Assembly: GCA_016926255.1 (NCBI GenBank)
Contig: JAFGOY010000038.1
Location: 83,910-147,909, forward strand
DNA from: Anaerolineae bacterium
GTDB lineage: Bacteria > Chloroflexota > Anaerolineae > Aggregatilineales > UBA3940
Length of the DNA: 64,000 nucleotides
Direction of reading: 5' to 3'
Made by a program: the position numbers and the translations under genes. Below the pieces are notes generated by a model, which made no database searches, was not told the DNA's origin, and worked only from the letters and a program-made list of their open reading frames with translations. Positions 9,801-19,211 of the stretch are shown one piece after another. Numbering within the stretch: the first letter of the stretch is position 1; each line of letters opens with the position of its first letter.

Positions 9801-10463
9801 GTGGTAGAAGCGATTATGCCCAATCTGGCAGATCATAAGACCGTGACATCTTCACATTATTGGAATAGCTGGTATCTCTCCCCACGGCGAATGTCGTCTA
9901 TCGGCTGGCAATATTACTTATGCACCGAGATCAATGCTGCGACTTTCTTAGAGATCGGTATGGGGGCCGGGATTTTAACCTGGATGCTGCGTAAATCTAA
10001 TAAGAGTGTGGTTACCTCGGACCTGGTAATGGATTTGAAGCCGGATATTATTACCAGACTTCCCACCCTGGCATTCAGAAATCGGATATTTGACGCCATC
10101 ACGTGTTTTCAGGTTTTAGAACATCTTCCTTTTGACCAATTTGCCACCTCTTTGAAAGAAATGAAACGCGTCAGTAAGCAGTGGATAATCCTTAGCTTAC
10201 CGGATAAAACAAAACAACTGCCCTTGAAGGTGCAAATAGCGCGCAGGGTTTATCAGTTTTTCAAGTTTCCTCCCCGGTGGAAGCCAAGACCATTACCCAT
10301 TTCTATTGACCCTCAGCATTGCTGGGAAATTGGATATGATGGCATTACCTACGACACTATCCTGGGCGTTGCAAGCTCTCTTGACTTACACGCTGTCGAG
10401 CATTTTCGTAATGAGTTAAATCCTTATCACTATTATTTTTTGTTGGAACGAATGGATATTTAA
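9801..10463 (+). CDS. Class I SAM-dependent methyltransferase, AT-rich; candidate glycan-capping enzyme
   Basis: 220 residues from a GTG at 9801; an in-frame ATG at 9816 is an alternative start. The SAM-binding glycine loop is FLEIGMGAG near residue 50, and CFQVLEHLPFDQF near residue 107 matches motif III of methyltransferase type 11 enzymes. Base composition is markedly AT-rich compared with the next gene, which begins 8 bases later, so the two genes probably have different histories. Its place directly after the Wzt-type ATPase suggests it could methylate the growing glycan end that the Wzt C-terminal domain reads, by analogy with WbdD/Wzt; this link is inference. Substrate unknown. Confidence 0.8.
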   Translation: MVEAIMPNLADHKTVTSSHYWNSWYLSPRRMSSIGWQYYLCTEINAATFLEIGMGAGILTWMLRKSNKSVVTSDLVMDLKPDIITRLPTLAFRNRIFDAITCFQVLEHLPFDQFATSLKEMKRVSKQWIILSLPDKTKQLPLKVQIARRVYQFFKFPPRWKPRPLPISIDPQHCWEIGYDGITYDTILGVASSLDLHAVEHFRNELNPYHYYFLLERMDI

Positions 10464-10470
10464 GGCCTCT

Positions 10471-11370
10471 ATGTCACTCATCACCATTGGCATCACCGCC
10501 TACCGTGAAGGCGCATGGCTCGAAGAATGCTGGCAGTCGATCATCGTCCAGACCGACCCGCGCTGGGAGGCCGTGCTGGTACTCGACGGCGGCGCTGACG
10601 AGGAAACACGCAAAGTTTTCGAACAGATCGATCACCCAAAGCTGACCAGGATCGTCTGCAAAGAGAATGTTGGCCCTTACCCGGCTCGCCGGATGGCCGT
10701 CGAAGCCGCGCAGACCGGCTGGTACGCCCACCTCGATGCAGACGACCGGCTTCCACCTCTGGCGGTCGATATTATCCTCAGTGCCATCGGTGCCAACCCG
10801 GATGCCGATTTCGTCTTTGGCGAGTGCCTCTATTTTGGCGATGGCCAGTGCAAGCTGAACCAGATTGGCGGGATCGATATCGAGGCGCTGGCTTATGGCC
10901 CGATCATCAATGGGCAGTCACCCATCCGCGTCGATCTCTTTCACCGGGTCGGCGGGTTTGCCCCGGAGCTGGTCACCGGCGGCGCGGATTGGGATTTCTG
11001 GGCGGGGGTGTATGAGAGCGGTGCAAAGGGCGTCAGGGCGGGCGGCACGATCTACGAGCGCCGCGCTCATGGCGACAGCGTCGGTTCACGTCGCGAACTG
11101 GGTCAGGTGGCGGTCGCTGAGACGATCATCAGGCGGCACCCCGATTTCTTTTCGACGGAGGAACGCCGCCACCGCTGCCTGGGCAATGCTCACGAGCGCG
11201 TCGCCCTCGCGTACCGGGCGCAGAAGCGGCGGAAAGAGGCGGGACATCACGCCCGGAAAGCGATTGAATACGGGTTTGAATCGACGAGATTGGCTGAAAT
11301 TGTACGCGAGTCGGAAATGCCCTGGTATCGCTACTGGCTGCGACGTGCTGCTGCAAAGCTGCTCTCATAG
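10471..11370 (+). CDS. Family 2 (GT-A) glycosyltransferase
   Basis: 299 residues. The N-terminal block ITIGITAYREGAWLEECWQSI, the VLDGGAD acidic loop and AHLDADD near residue 90 (the DxD metal site) are typical GT2. It would transfer one sugar from a nucleotide-sugar to a lipid-linked acceptor on the cytoplasmic face of the membrane. No membrane helices are evident. GC-rich codon use contrasts with the preceding methyltransferase gene. Sugar specificity cannot be read from sequence. Confidence 0.88.
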   Translation: MSLITIGITAYREGAWLEECWQSIIVQTDPRWEAVLVLDGGADEETRKVFEQIDHPKLTRIVCKENVGPYPARRMAVEAAQTGWYAHLDADDRLPPLAVDIILSAIGANPDADFVFGECLYFGDGQCKLNQIGGIDIEALAYGPIINGQSPIRVDLFHRVGGFAPELVTGGADWDFWAGVYESGAKGVRAGGTIYERRAHGDSVGSRRELGQVAVAETIIRRHPDFFSTEERRHRCLGNAHERVALAYRAQKRRKEAGHHARKAIEYGFESTRLAEIVRESEMPWYRYWLRRAAAKLLS

Positions 11371-11385
11371 GGTAGGAGGAAAAAT

Positions 11386-12573
11386 TTGGATGTGCTGCAT
11401 GTCATGACGAGCCTGAATCCCGGCGGTGTCGCGACTTTTATTCGACACCTGGTTCCCCGCCTCTCTCAACAGGGTATTCATAGCGAGATAGTATTAACGA
11501 TTGACCGTGGGATAATCGCTGACGTACTGACAGAACAGGAAATCACAATTCACACCTGCTGGAAAGAGTTGAAATATTATCCTGAGTGGTCCTGGCGAGT
11601 CGGCAAGGCATTTCGCACGTTGTCCGGTTATTCATTTCCTTTACGCCTGAAGAAGATTATACAACAGCGCCGCCCGGATATTGTTCACAGCCACATGCAT
11701 GGCGAATTGTGGACCGAACAACTTCGATCTGCACATGCTGCCGGTGCGCCAATGGCCTTGACGCTGCATTCGCCTTCCAGTATCTATCCGCAGTTGAAGG
11801 CACTAAAAAAGTTTATACGGCAGTTACAGCCGGGCGATATGCTGGTAGGTCTTGGCCCCGGCGTATATCGAGCTTACGGGCCGTATTTTCCTGACATTTC
11901 ATCTGAGTACCTCTATAACCTGCCAGTTGGCATCCCCTATGGGCTGCCGGATACAGGCGCGCAGGATCAAAAAGCCCGGAGCAATATCCACACCGAGCTG
12001 GGAATCCCAACAAATACCCCGGTAGTTGGCAGCATCGGTCGTTTGCTCGACGTAAAACGGTATGGCGACCTGCTCACTGCCATTCCAGAAATCCCGGACA
12101 CCCACGTTTTGCTCGTCGGTGACGGAACCGATCGGCAGAATCTGGAAACACAGGCTGCTGCGCTCAATATTGAGAATCGCGTTCATTTCGTCGGGTTTCA
12201 GACCAATCCAGAGTACTGGCTTGATGCTATTGACATTTATGTATTGCCGTCTCAATCGGAAGGTTTACCGGTAGCCATTCTTGAAGCAATGGCAAAAGGC
12301 ATACCAACTGTGGCAACCAGAGTGCGGGGTATAACTGACTTGGTTGAACACGAGAAGAATGGCCTGCTGGTTCCGCTGGCGGATCCGCCAGCCCTGGCAG
12401 CAGCCATCCGGCTACTGCTGGATGATAGTGCCCTTCGTGCCCGGCTTGGACATCAAGCCCGTTCCCAATTTTTGGCGCACTATCTCATCGACCATGTTGC
12501 CGAACTCTACGGCAATCTATACCACTTAATGCTCGACAACTGGAATTTGAACCATCAGCCACACAATGCCTGA
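11386..12573 (+). CDS. Family 4 (GT-B) glycosyltransferase
   Basis: 395 residues from a TTG start, chosen because GGTAGGAGG lies just upstream with good spacing and the protein begins directly at the GT4 beta strand (DVLHVMTSLNPGGVATFI). The donor-binding half has VGSIGRLLDVKRYGDLL and PSQSEGLPVAILEAMAKGIPTVATRV, the conserved E-x7-E region of GT4 enzymes. Predicted cytoplasmic, retaining sugar transferase of the glycan pathway. Donor and acceptor unknown. Confidence 0.88.
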   Translation: MDVLHVMTSLNPGGVATFIRHLVPRLSQQGIHSEIVLTIDRGIIADVLTEQEITIHTCWKELKYYPEWSWRVGKAFRTLSGYSFPLRLKKIIQQRRPDIVHSHMHGELWTEQLRSAHAAGAPMALTLHSPSSIYPQLKALKKFIRQLQPGDMLVGLGPGVYRAYGPYFPDISSEYLYNLPVGIPYGLPDTGAQDQKARSNIHTELGIPTNTPVVGSIGRLLDVKRYGDLLTAIPEIPDTHVLLVGDGTDRQNLETQAAALNIENRVHFVGFQTNPEYWLDAIDIYVLPSQSEGLPVAILEAMAKGIPTVATRVRGITDLVEHEKNGLLVPLADPPALAAAIRLLLDDSALRARLGHQARSQFLAHYLIDHVAELYGNLYHLMLDNWNLNHQPHNA

Positions 12574-12596
12574 TAAGCGCTGCCCCAGGAGTTAAT

Positions 12597-13361
12597 ATGT
12601 TCCGCAGAACGATCAAGCAGTTGAAGCGAATCGATGATGCCTACATCATTGCGCGGGAGGCCGGTTTCAGCCGCCGGGAGGCGGTAAAAATCGCCAGTCA
12701 TCGGTCGAGCCGTGACGCATTCATCAAGCTGACCCATGTTCCGGGAGAGATCGGGGGAGTCATTGTCGACGTCGGGGCGAATCGCGGCCAGTTGATCGAG
12801 ATCGCCATGCAGCGCTTTCGCCCGCAGAAGATCGTTGGCATCGAGCCGCTCCCCGGTGCCTTTGCCGAATTGCAGAAAAAGTGGGGGGAAAATCCGGCGG
12901 TCAGGCTTTTTCAGTGTGCTGCTGGGGCAACAAACAAACCCGTCGAATTACAGGTCAGCCACCACGATCAGGCCAGCTCGGTGCTGCCCATACGCACCGA
13001 TGACGACCTGCTGTTCGACCAGCGCGATGTAAGCCTGTCGCACGTCATTCGGGTCGAGCAGCGCCGACTCGATGACATCCTCAGGGAAGCAGGCATCGGC
13101 CAGATCGATCTGCTGGTTCTCGATGTGCAGGGCTACGAGCTTGAAGTCCTGCGGGGCGCTGAGGACAGCCTGCAAAACACCGAAACGATCATGCTGGAAG
13201 TCAGCTTTTACCCGCAGTATGAAACACAATCGTTATTCTGGAACGTTCATAATTATTTGCACGAAAAGGGCTTTGTGCTACGCTGGTTAGGAGACTATCA
13301 GACGACTTCCGATGGGGTGATTCTTCAAGCTGACGCAGTGTACGTTAACCGGGATCGTTGA
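12597..13361 (+). CDS. FkbM-family methyltransferase
   Basis: 254 residues with a clear AGGAG before the ATG. About 45 N-terminal residues precede the SAM-binding block VDVGANRGQLIEIA and IVGIEPLPGAF; the later DLLVLDVQGYELEVLRGAE is the family's hallmark. FkbM-type enzymes O-methylate sugars and polyketides; in this setting a sugar of the surface glycan is the likely substrate. It sits between two GT4 genes on the same strand. Confidence 0.9.
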   Translation: MFRRTIKQLKRIDDAYIIAREAGFSRREAVKIASHRSSRDAFIKLTHVPGEIGGVIVDVGANRGQLIEIAMQRFRPQKIVGIEPLPGAFAELQKKWGENPAVRLFQCAAGATNKPVELQVSHHDQASSVLPIRTDDDLLFDQRDVSLSHVIRVEQRRLDDILREAGIGQIDLLVLDVQGYELEVLRGAEDSLQNTETIMLEVSFYPQYETQSLFWNVHNYLHEKGFVLRWLGDYQTTSDGVILQADAVYVNRDR

Positions 13362-13447
13362 CCATTTTGGACTGGTTGCCAGAAATCGCCCGTAACGCCT
13401 GAATCGTAGAGCCAGTCAAAGTGAAGCCAGGGTAGGGATAAAGCAGC

Positions 13448-14539
13448 GTGCGGGAACAAGCCAGAACCACAGTCCAAGAGATTCCTGATTCGAAACTTCT
13501 GCTGGTTGCCAGGCGCTGGACGAAACGCGGCAAGAACACCGACTTTGAGCACTTTTTTGATTTCTTCCCGAATGCGATCAGGGTCACAACCGGCGACGAG
13601 CTTCAATCGCCGTACCGTGTGTTGAAGGCGATCTCGAAGCAGGCCAGGCAGGACGGCTACACCAGCTACAGCGTCGGGATGGAAGCAGCGGCGATGGGGC
13701 GGATGCTGCGCCATCGCCCCCGGCTGGTGCATTTCTGGTACGCCGATCACGAATATCACTATGCGTGGATGGCGGCGCGGGCGGTCGGGGCGAAGATCGT
13801 TGGCACCTTTTTCTTCTCGGTTGAAGAGTTCGAAGACCGGATGCCTCACAAGCGGCACCTGAAGCACCTCGATCTGGTGATCGCCTCAGGGCGGTTCCAG
13901 ATGGAATATCTGAAGCAATACGTCGATGAGCGCAGGCTGGTTTACCTGCCGCTGGGCGTGGACTGCTCGTTCTTCAAGCCGCCGGGCGATCCATCCCTGC
14001 GCTGGGAGAACGGCCCTCGGCTGCTTCAGGTGGGCGTGAACCGCCGCGATTTCGACACGCTGCACAAAGTGATCGGGCAGCTTCATGTCCATTATCCGAA
14101 TCTGCGTTTGGAGATGGTCGGCTGCCGCGATGTGCAAGATCAGTTCGAAGGGGACTCGTTCGTCGTTTTTCACCCGTTTCTGAGCGACGAGGAGCTTTTA
14201 CAGGTCTACCAGCGGGCGACGGTGATGCTCCTGCCCCTGCTCGAAGGTGGATCGAGCAACGCGCTCAACGAGGCGATGGCCGCCGGGCTGCCGGTCGTCG
14301 CCACACGGATGCCAAACCTGGAAGACTACGTTTCGAAAGAGGGCGTGAGACTCTGCCCGCCGGGTGATGCCAGGGCGATGGCTCAGGCCTGCCGCGAGTT
14401 GATCGACAATCGTGCTGCCTGGGAGAAGGCTTCCGCCGCCGCCGTGCAGCACGTTTCTCAATACGATTGGCCGAATATCAAGCAGCAACTTCTAAAATAC
14501 TACGAAGAACGACTGGGGCTGCGAGTCGTCAATTCCTAA
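13448..14539 (+). CDS. Family 4-like glycosyltransferase
   Basis: 363 residues from a GTG with AGGGAT 8-9 bases upstream. The donor-binding half is clear: LLQVGVNRRDFDTLHKVI, then VMLLPLLEGGSSNALNEAMAAGLPVVATRMPNLEDYV, the GT4 nucleotide-sugar site. The N-terminal half is less typical, opening with an R-rich segment and FEHFFDFFPNAIRV. The 86 bases before it contain no strong promoter. Donor and acceptor unknown. Confidence 0.85.
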   Translation: MREQARTTVQEIPDSKLLLVARRWTKRGKNTDFEHFFDFFPNAIRVTTGDELQSPYRVLKAISKQARQDGYTSYSVGMEAAAMGRMLRHRPRLVHFWYADHEYHYAWMAARAVGAKIVGTFFFSVEEFEDRMPHKRHLKHLDLVIASGRFQMEYLKQYVDERRLVYLPLGVDCSFFKPPGDPSLRWENGPRLLQVGVNRRDFDTLHKVIGQLHVHYPNLRLEMVGCRDVQDQFEGDSFVVFHPFLSDEELLQVYQRATVMLLPLLEGGSSNALNEAMAAGLPVVATRMPNLEDYVSKEGVRLCPPGDARAMAQACRELIDNRAAWEKASAAAVQHVSQYDWPNIKQQLLKYYEERLGLRVVNS

Positions 14540-14551
14540 CAGGGGGAGGAC

Positions 14552-15532
14552 GTGCCACTGCGTTTATCAGGGCAGAAATCGCCAACGATATTCTATATCA
14601 CCCCCGACTACGATAAACCCAGCTGGGGGATCGGGATATTGTACCATCACGTCGACATGCTGCGGGCGGAGGGCTTCGATGCGGTGATCGTCCACAACAA
14701 GGCCCCGTTTCGCCTCGACTGGCTGGACCTAGATGTCCCGATTCGCTATCTCGATCAGGGAATCCATCCCCGGCGGCGTGATATACTCGTCGTGCCGGAG
14801 ATCACCGCCGGGCGGGGTGGGCTGTTGAAGCTTCGCTGCCGCCGCTTCGTATTCGTTCAGAACAGCTACCTGATGCTGACCAAACTGGATACATTCTCGC
14901 GCTACGACACACTGGGATACGAACGGGCAATGACGATCATGCCGCATATCCAGCAGATCATCAAAGTGCAGTATGGTCTCCCGGCGGCGATCATACCCCC
15001 GTTCGTCGCGCCGTATTTCTTCATCGCACCGGAGAACCTGCATCACGACTTCCGCCGCAGGCAGATCGTAATCTACCCGAAGCCGGGAAGCCAGGATGAT
15101 TATGATATTCTGAGCAAAGTGCTGAAGCATCACCTGGAATCGGTGCCGGGCTGGGAACTGGTCGAGTTGAGCGGATACAGCCACCGGGAAACGGCGGCAC
15201 TGCTGCAAGAATCGATGTTCTTCGTCAGCCTGAACACCCGCGAAGCATTCAATACCAGCGTCCCCGAAGCGATGGCCGCCGGGTGCATCCCGGTCTGCTA
15301 TGAGGCATTCGGCGGTCAGGACAACCTGCGCGATGGCGAAAACGCCTATGTTTTCCCCAACAATTACATCTACCCGCTGATCGAAAAGCTGCTCGACCTG
15401 ATCGATCACTATGATTCTATCCAGGACGAACTCGCCAGGATGAGAGAGAATGCCTTCGAAACCGCCTCCCACTATACATGGGACAACACGCGGGAGGCGC
15501 TGCTTGCTTTCTTCAAGGCAGAGATCAGATGA
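14552..15532 (+). CDS. GT-B-type glycosyltransferase, divergent
   Basis: 326 residues from a GTG preceded by CAGGGGGAGG. Begins with FYITPDYDKPSWGIGILYHHVDMLRAEG, as in GT4 acceptor domains. NTREAFNTSVPEAMAAGCIPVCYEAFGGQDNLRDGENAYVF is split over residues 228-270 and marks the donor site. It is shorter than most GT4 proteins and the middle is poorly conserved. The stop overlaps the next start in ATGA (15529-15532), so translation is probably coupled to the two-domain transferase downstream. Confidence 0.8.
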   Translation: MPLRLSGQKSPTIFYITPDYDKPSWGIGILYHHVDMLRAEGFDAVIVHNKAPFRLDWLDLDVPIRYLDQGIHPRRRDILVVPEITAGRGGLLKLRCRRFVFVQNSYLMLTKLDTFSRYDTLGYERAMTIMPHIQQIIKVQYGLPAAIIPPFVAPYFFIAPENLHHDFRRRQIVIYPKPGSQDDYDILSKVLKHHLESVPGWELVELSGYSHRETAALLQESMFFVSLNTREAFNTSVPEAMAAGCIPVCYEAFGGQDNLRDGENAYVFPNNYIYPLIEKLLDLIDHYDSIQDELARMRENAFETASHYTWDNTREALLAFFKAEIR

Positions 15533-17343
15533 GCCACCCCGATCTCAGTATTGTAATCGCTGCCTGGAACCGGGTAGAATTGACCCGTCAGTGCCTCGAA
15601 TCGCTGCGCGGCTGCCGCCTGGCGCTCGAAATCATTCTGATCGACAATGGGAGCATCGACGGCACGACAGAAATGGTCGAGCGAGAGTTCCCCGATGTCA
15701 GGATCATCCGCAACCGGCGAAACCGGGGCGTGACAATCGCCTGGCGGCAGGGTCTTGAAGCCGCGTCCGCGCCGTTGGTCTGCATATCGAACAACGATCT
15801 TGTCTATGAGCCGGGCTGCCTTGAGCGGTTGGTCGAGCCGCTGTGTGAAACAGACTGGATCGGCATAACTTCACCCGAAACTGTCATGCCGGAAGACGAG
15901 GTCATCCCGTTTTTTATGGAGGCCGCCCGGATTCCACCTGAGCCACAGTCACAGGGGTTCCGAATCGGGTTCACCGGCTGGTGCTTCGTCTTCCGCAAAG
16001 CTGATTACCCCGAAAACTTCGACCGGCGCTTCAAGCTCTGGTATCAGGATAAAGATTTCCTTTACACTCTGCTGTTCAATCGGCGGGGGATTCCGCCTTT
16101 TCGCTGGACGGTGCCGGGCAAGGTTCCGGTCGTGGTGCCGGGGGCGCGGATCGAACACGTTTACCACGCCAGCCACGATCAGCTAAAACCGGCCTGGATC
16201 ACCCGACGCACGCACAAGGATCGGGCACGGTTCAATAAAAAATGGCGCGGGTACAGAGGCAACCGTTATGTGAACGATATTGGGTGGAGCGATACGGTTT
16301 TCGATGAGAAGAGCAGCTACCAGATCGTGACCCGGAACGACACATCACCACCGTCCGATCTCCCGCTGGTGAGTATAATCATCCCCTGCTACAACCGATC
16401 TGACCTACTGGCCGACACTCTCGAATCGGTTACCCGGCAAACGTACCCGGCCTACGAGATCGTCCTCGTCGATGATGGCTCTCAGGAAGACCTGCGACCG
16501 GTTGTCGAACGCACGCTGCACGATTATCCCAATCGCTGGACACTGGCCCGTCTTGCTCGGAACTCCGGGCCAGGAATCGCGCGGCGGGTTGGGTTAGAAC
16601 TGGCGCAGGGGGACTACCTTCAATACCTCGATTCCGATGATCTCCTGCATCCCCATAAACTAGCTGAACAGGTAGCCGTTCTAGATCTATATCCCGAACT
16701 GGTTATGACCTACGCCCAGACAAACGCCATAGATGCGGCTGGCAATGTCCAGGAGACTTTAGGGCGAACGGATCAGGAATTTACCCGCATCCTTCCTCAC
16801 ATTATGCAGCGCATGATCTGGACGACCTCAAGCTGCCTGTGGCGGCGATCCCGGACAGACGCCCAATCGAACTGGCAGCCCCTTTATGGCCCTGAAGACA
16901 CCCTCCACGATTTTCTGATTGGCCTATGTGACCAACCCATTGCCAGGACCCCCTCCGACATCCCCTTGATCACCCGACGCCTTCACCTTGAAAACATATC
17001 CCATAATCTGGCAGAGGATGCTGCCTATCAGCAGGAAATCCTCAAATCCTACGACCTGATGTGGGCCGCCCTCGAACAATCGGAGCGATGCACGGATTTC
17101 CGGCGGCAGATGGCGCGCCTGTACGCCAACAAAATCATGACTTTTCTTATTCTGCGGCGGTATTGGGAGGCGCGGCACTGCATCGATCGGACGCGAGAGA
17201 TCGACAGGTGGAAACTGCCGCTCGATGCACGGATCGCGGTAGCGATCAACCGTGCATCCGGGACACAGGTCGGGTTCGCGCTGCTGCGCCGCTGGCGCTG
17301 GCTGGTCAAAATCGCCCGGCGGCGCATCGCAAGGTCAGGTTAG
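15529..17343 (+). CDS. Two-domain family 2 glycosyltransferase
   Basis: 604 residues when begun at the ATG that overlaps the previous stop; the open frame extends 17 codons further upstream but that part lies inside the previous gene. The first GT2 domain (about 3-220) starts LSIVIAAWNRVELTRQCLESL and the second (about 280-500) starts LVSIIIPCYNRSDLLADTLESV. Each has an acidic loop (LIDNGS; LVDDGS), and LDSDD in the second is the metal site. Tandem GT2 proteins can add two sugars in turn, as in polymerising synthases; that is possible here but not shown. The asparagine synthetase starts 5 bases later. Confidence 0.87.
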   Translation: MSHPDLSIVIAAWNRVELTRQCLESLRGCRLALEIILIDNGSIDGTTEMVEREFPDVRIIRNRRNRGVTIAWRQGLEAASAPLVCISNNDLVYEPGCLERLVEPLCETDWIGITSPETVMPEDEVIPFFMEAARIPPEPQSQGFRIGFTGWCFVFRKADYPENFDRRFKLWYQDKDFLYTLLFNRRGIPPFRWTVPGKVPVVVPGARIEHVYHASHDQLKPAWITRRTHKDRARFNKKWRGYRGNRYVNDIGWSDTVFDEKSSYQIVTRNDTSPPSDLPLVSIIIPCYNRSDLLADTLESVTRQTYPAYEIVLVDDGSQEDLRPVVERTLHDYPNRWTLARLARNSGPGIARRVGLELAQGDYLQYLDSDDLLHPHKLAEQVAVLDLYPELVMTYAQTNAIDAAGNVQETLGRTDQEFTRILPHIMQRMIWTTSSCLWRRSRTDAQSNWQPLYGPEDTLHDFLIGLCDQPIARTPSDIPLITRRLHLENISHNLAEDAAYQQEILKSYDLMWAALEQSERCTDFRRQMARLYANKIMTFLILRRYWEARHCIDRTREIDRWKLPLDARIAVAINRASGTQVGFALLRRWRWLVKIARRRIARSG

Positions 17344-17348
17344 GCGAT

Positions 17349-19211
17349 ATGTGTGGCATCTGTGGTTATTTTTCGCCTGACCGGTCGGCGGGCCGGGAGG
17401 AATCTGTACAATCGGTGCGAAAGATGACCGCGCTGATGGTGCGGCGCGGCCCGGACGACGAGGGTTGCTGGGCCGACCCGGAAGGCCGCCTGCAATTGGG
17501 GTTCAGGCGGCTGTCGATCCTCGACCTGACGACTGCCGGGAATCAGCCGATGATCTCTGTCGATGGCCGCTCGGTGCTGGTTTTCAATGGCGAACTCTAC
17601 AATTTCCCCGATCTGCGCTGCGAACTCGAATCACACGGTTTGAATTTTCGATCCCGAACCGACAGCGAAGTCGTTCTGGAGGCAATAAATCGTTGGGGTG
17701 TAGAGGCGCTGGATCGCTTCAACGGGATGTTTGCTCTTGCCTGCTATGATCGCCAATCGCGGCGGCTGCTCCTTGCTCGCGACCACGCGGGGATCAAACC
17801 GCTTTATTATGCGCTCCACCCCCGCACGAAAAGCGCCACCTTTGCATCACAGTTCAACTGCCTGATGCAAACGCCTTGGGGAAAACCGGGGTCGCTGCGC
17901 GAAGATGTGCTGCGGCTCTACCTGGAACTTCATCACATTCCGCCGCCCTACGGCCTGTTCGAGAACACCTACCAGCTTGAGCCGGGCCATTACCTGCTGA
18001 TCGAGTCGGACGGTTCGATCCAAAAGCAGGCGTGGTATACGCTGCCGCGCGATCCAGAGCCGACTGTCGACGCGGAAGAGGCCCCGGAAGCGCTTCAAGC
18101 GGCGCTCTCGAATGCTGTGCGCCGCCACCGAATCGCCGACGTGCCGCTGGGGGTTTTCCTCTCCGGGGGGATCGATTCGCCGCTGGTCACAGCCATCGCC
18201 CGCCAGCAAACCGACCCATCGCTGAAAGCGTTTACCATCGGCAGCCCCGGCTGGTGGCAGGACGAAGTCGAGGCGGCGTCGACCTATGCCAGCTATCTGG
18301 ACGTCGATCACCGCGTTCACAATACCGGCGGGCTGGATGCGGCGGCAATGCTTTCGACGGTCGCCAAGGCACAGACCGAGCCTTTTGCCGATTTTTCGAT
18401 CTTCCCGACCCTGCTGATCAGCGAGGTGTCACGACCTGAGATCACCGTCGCCTTGAGCGGTGACGGCGGCGACGAGCTTTTCTGGGGATACGAGAGGCCG
18501 GTATCGCTGCTCAAGAACGGCAGTGATTTTCGCTGGCCCTTGCCGGTGCGGATCGCACTCTATGGGGCGGGTAAATACGGTATTGGCCCGCGCCGCTCTG
18601 ATGTAATCGTGTTTCGATCCCCAGGCCACTATTATTACGATGTCAACAGCCGGTTGAAGACCCGCACCCTGAAACGCCTCGCCCCAGCACTGGATTCCCT
18701 TCCCGGAGACTTCGATTTGTATGACTTTGACGGCTATCAGGGCGAACGCCATCTGGCGAACTATTCACGCCGGGTCGAATTCTACGGACAGCTCCAACGC
18801 GGGCTGAAAAAGGTCGATATGGCGTCGATGCACCACAGCCTGGAAGTCCGCGTGCCGCTGCTCGACCGGAAGGTGATCGCGGTCAGTGTGGGCGTCGATC
18901 CGCTGGACGCGATGCGCGGGGGAGTCCGCAAGGCACTGCTGCGAAACCTCCTCGCCCGCTATGTTCCAGCAGAATCGATTCCGCAGCCCAAGCGCGGCTT
19001 CGCCGTGCCGCTCGGCGAGTGGCTGCGCGGCGATCTTCGCCCGTTCGTCGATGAGATGCTGCTGGGAGGCGATCTCTACCCGGCAGGGCTGTGGGATCAG
19101 AAAGCCATTTCCACGTATTGGGCGGAGCACCTGGATGGCACCCACAATCACAAGTGGGGCCTGTGGACGCTGATCGCCTTACAGTTGTGGCACAGGACAC
19201 ATGACGTATGA
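17349..19211 (+). CDS. asnB: Glutamine-hydrolysing asparagine synthetase, rightward copy
   Basis: 620 residues from the ATG of MCGICGYF, so Cys2 becomes the N-terminal nucleophile of the class II glutaminase; the longer open frame upstream would bury it and is rejected. The glutaminase domain spans about 2-200. The synthetase domain carries the ATP-pyrophosphatase loop SGGIDS at 272-277 and LSGDGGDELFWGY further on. Both active sites look complete. In glycan clusters such enzymes are thought to amidate uronic acids or amino acids attached to the glycan, and ordinary asparagine synthesis is the alternative. A second copy lies at 25513-27378 on the other strand. The stop overlaps the next start (ATGA). 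Confidence 0.93.
   Translation: MCGICGYFSPDRSAGREESVQSVRKMTALMVRRGPDDEGCWADPEGRLQLGFRRLSILDLTTAGNQPMISVDGRSVLVFNGELYNFPDLRCELESHGLNFRSRTDSEVVLEAINRWGVEALDRFNGMFALACYDRQSRRLLLARDHAGIKPLYYALHPRTKSATFASQFNCLMQTPWGKPGSLREDVLRLYLELHHIPPPYGLFENTYQLEPGHYLLIESDGSIQKQAWYTLPRDPEPTVDAEEAPEALQAALSNAVRRHRIADVPLGVFLSGGIDSPLVTAIARQQTDPSLKAFTIGSPGWWQDEVEAASTYASYLDVDHRVHNTGGLDAAAMLSTVAKAQTEPFADFSIFPTLLISEVSRPEITVALSGDGGDELFWGYERPVSLLKNGSDFRWPLPVRIALYGAGKYGIGPRRSDVIVFRSPGHYYYDVNSRLKTRTLKRLAPALDSLPGDFDLYDFDGYQGERHLANYSRRVEFYGQLQRGLKKVDMASMHHSLEVRVPLLDRKVIAVSVGVDPLDAMRGGVRKALLRNLLARYVPAESIPQPKRGFAVPLGEWLRGDLRPFVDEMLLGGDLYPAGLWDQKAISTYWAEHLDGTHNHKWGLWTLIALQLWHRTHDV

Noticed and set aside
17061..17348. Upstream extension of the first asparagine synthetase by 96 codons
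   Set aside because: It overlaps the end of the two-domain glycosyltransferase and would hide the N-terminal Cys nucleophile that must be residue 2.
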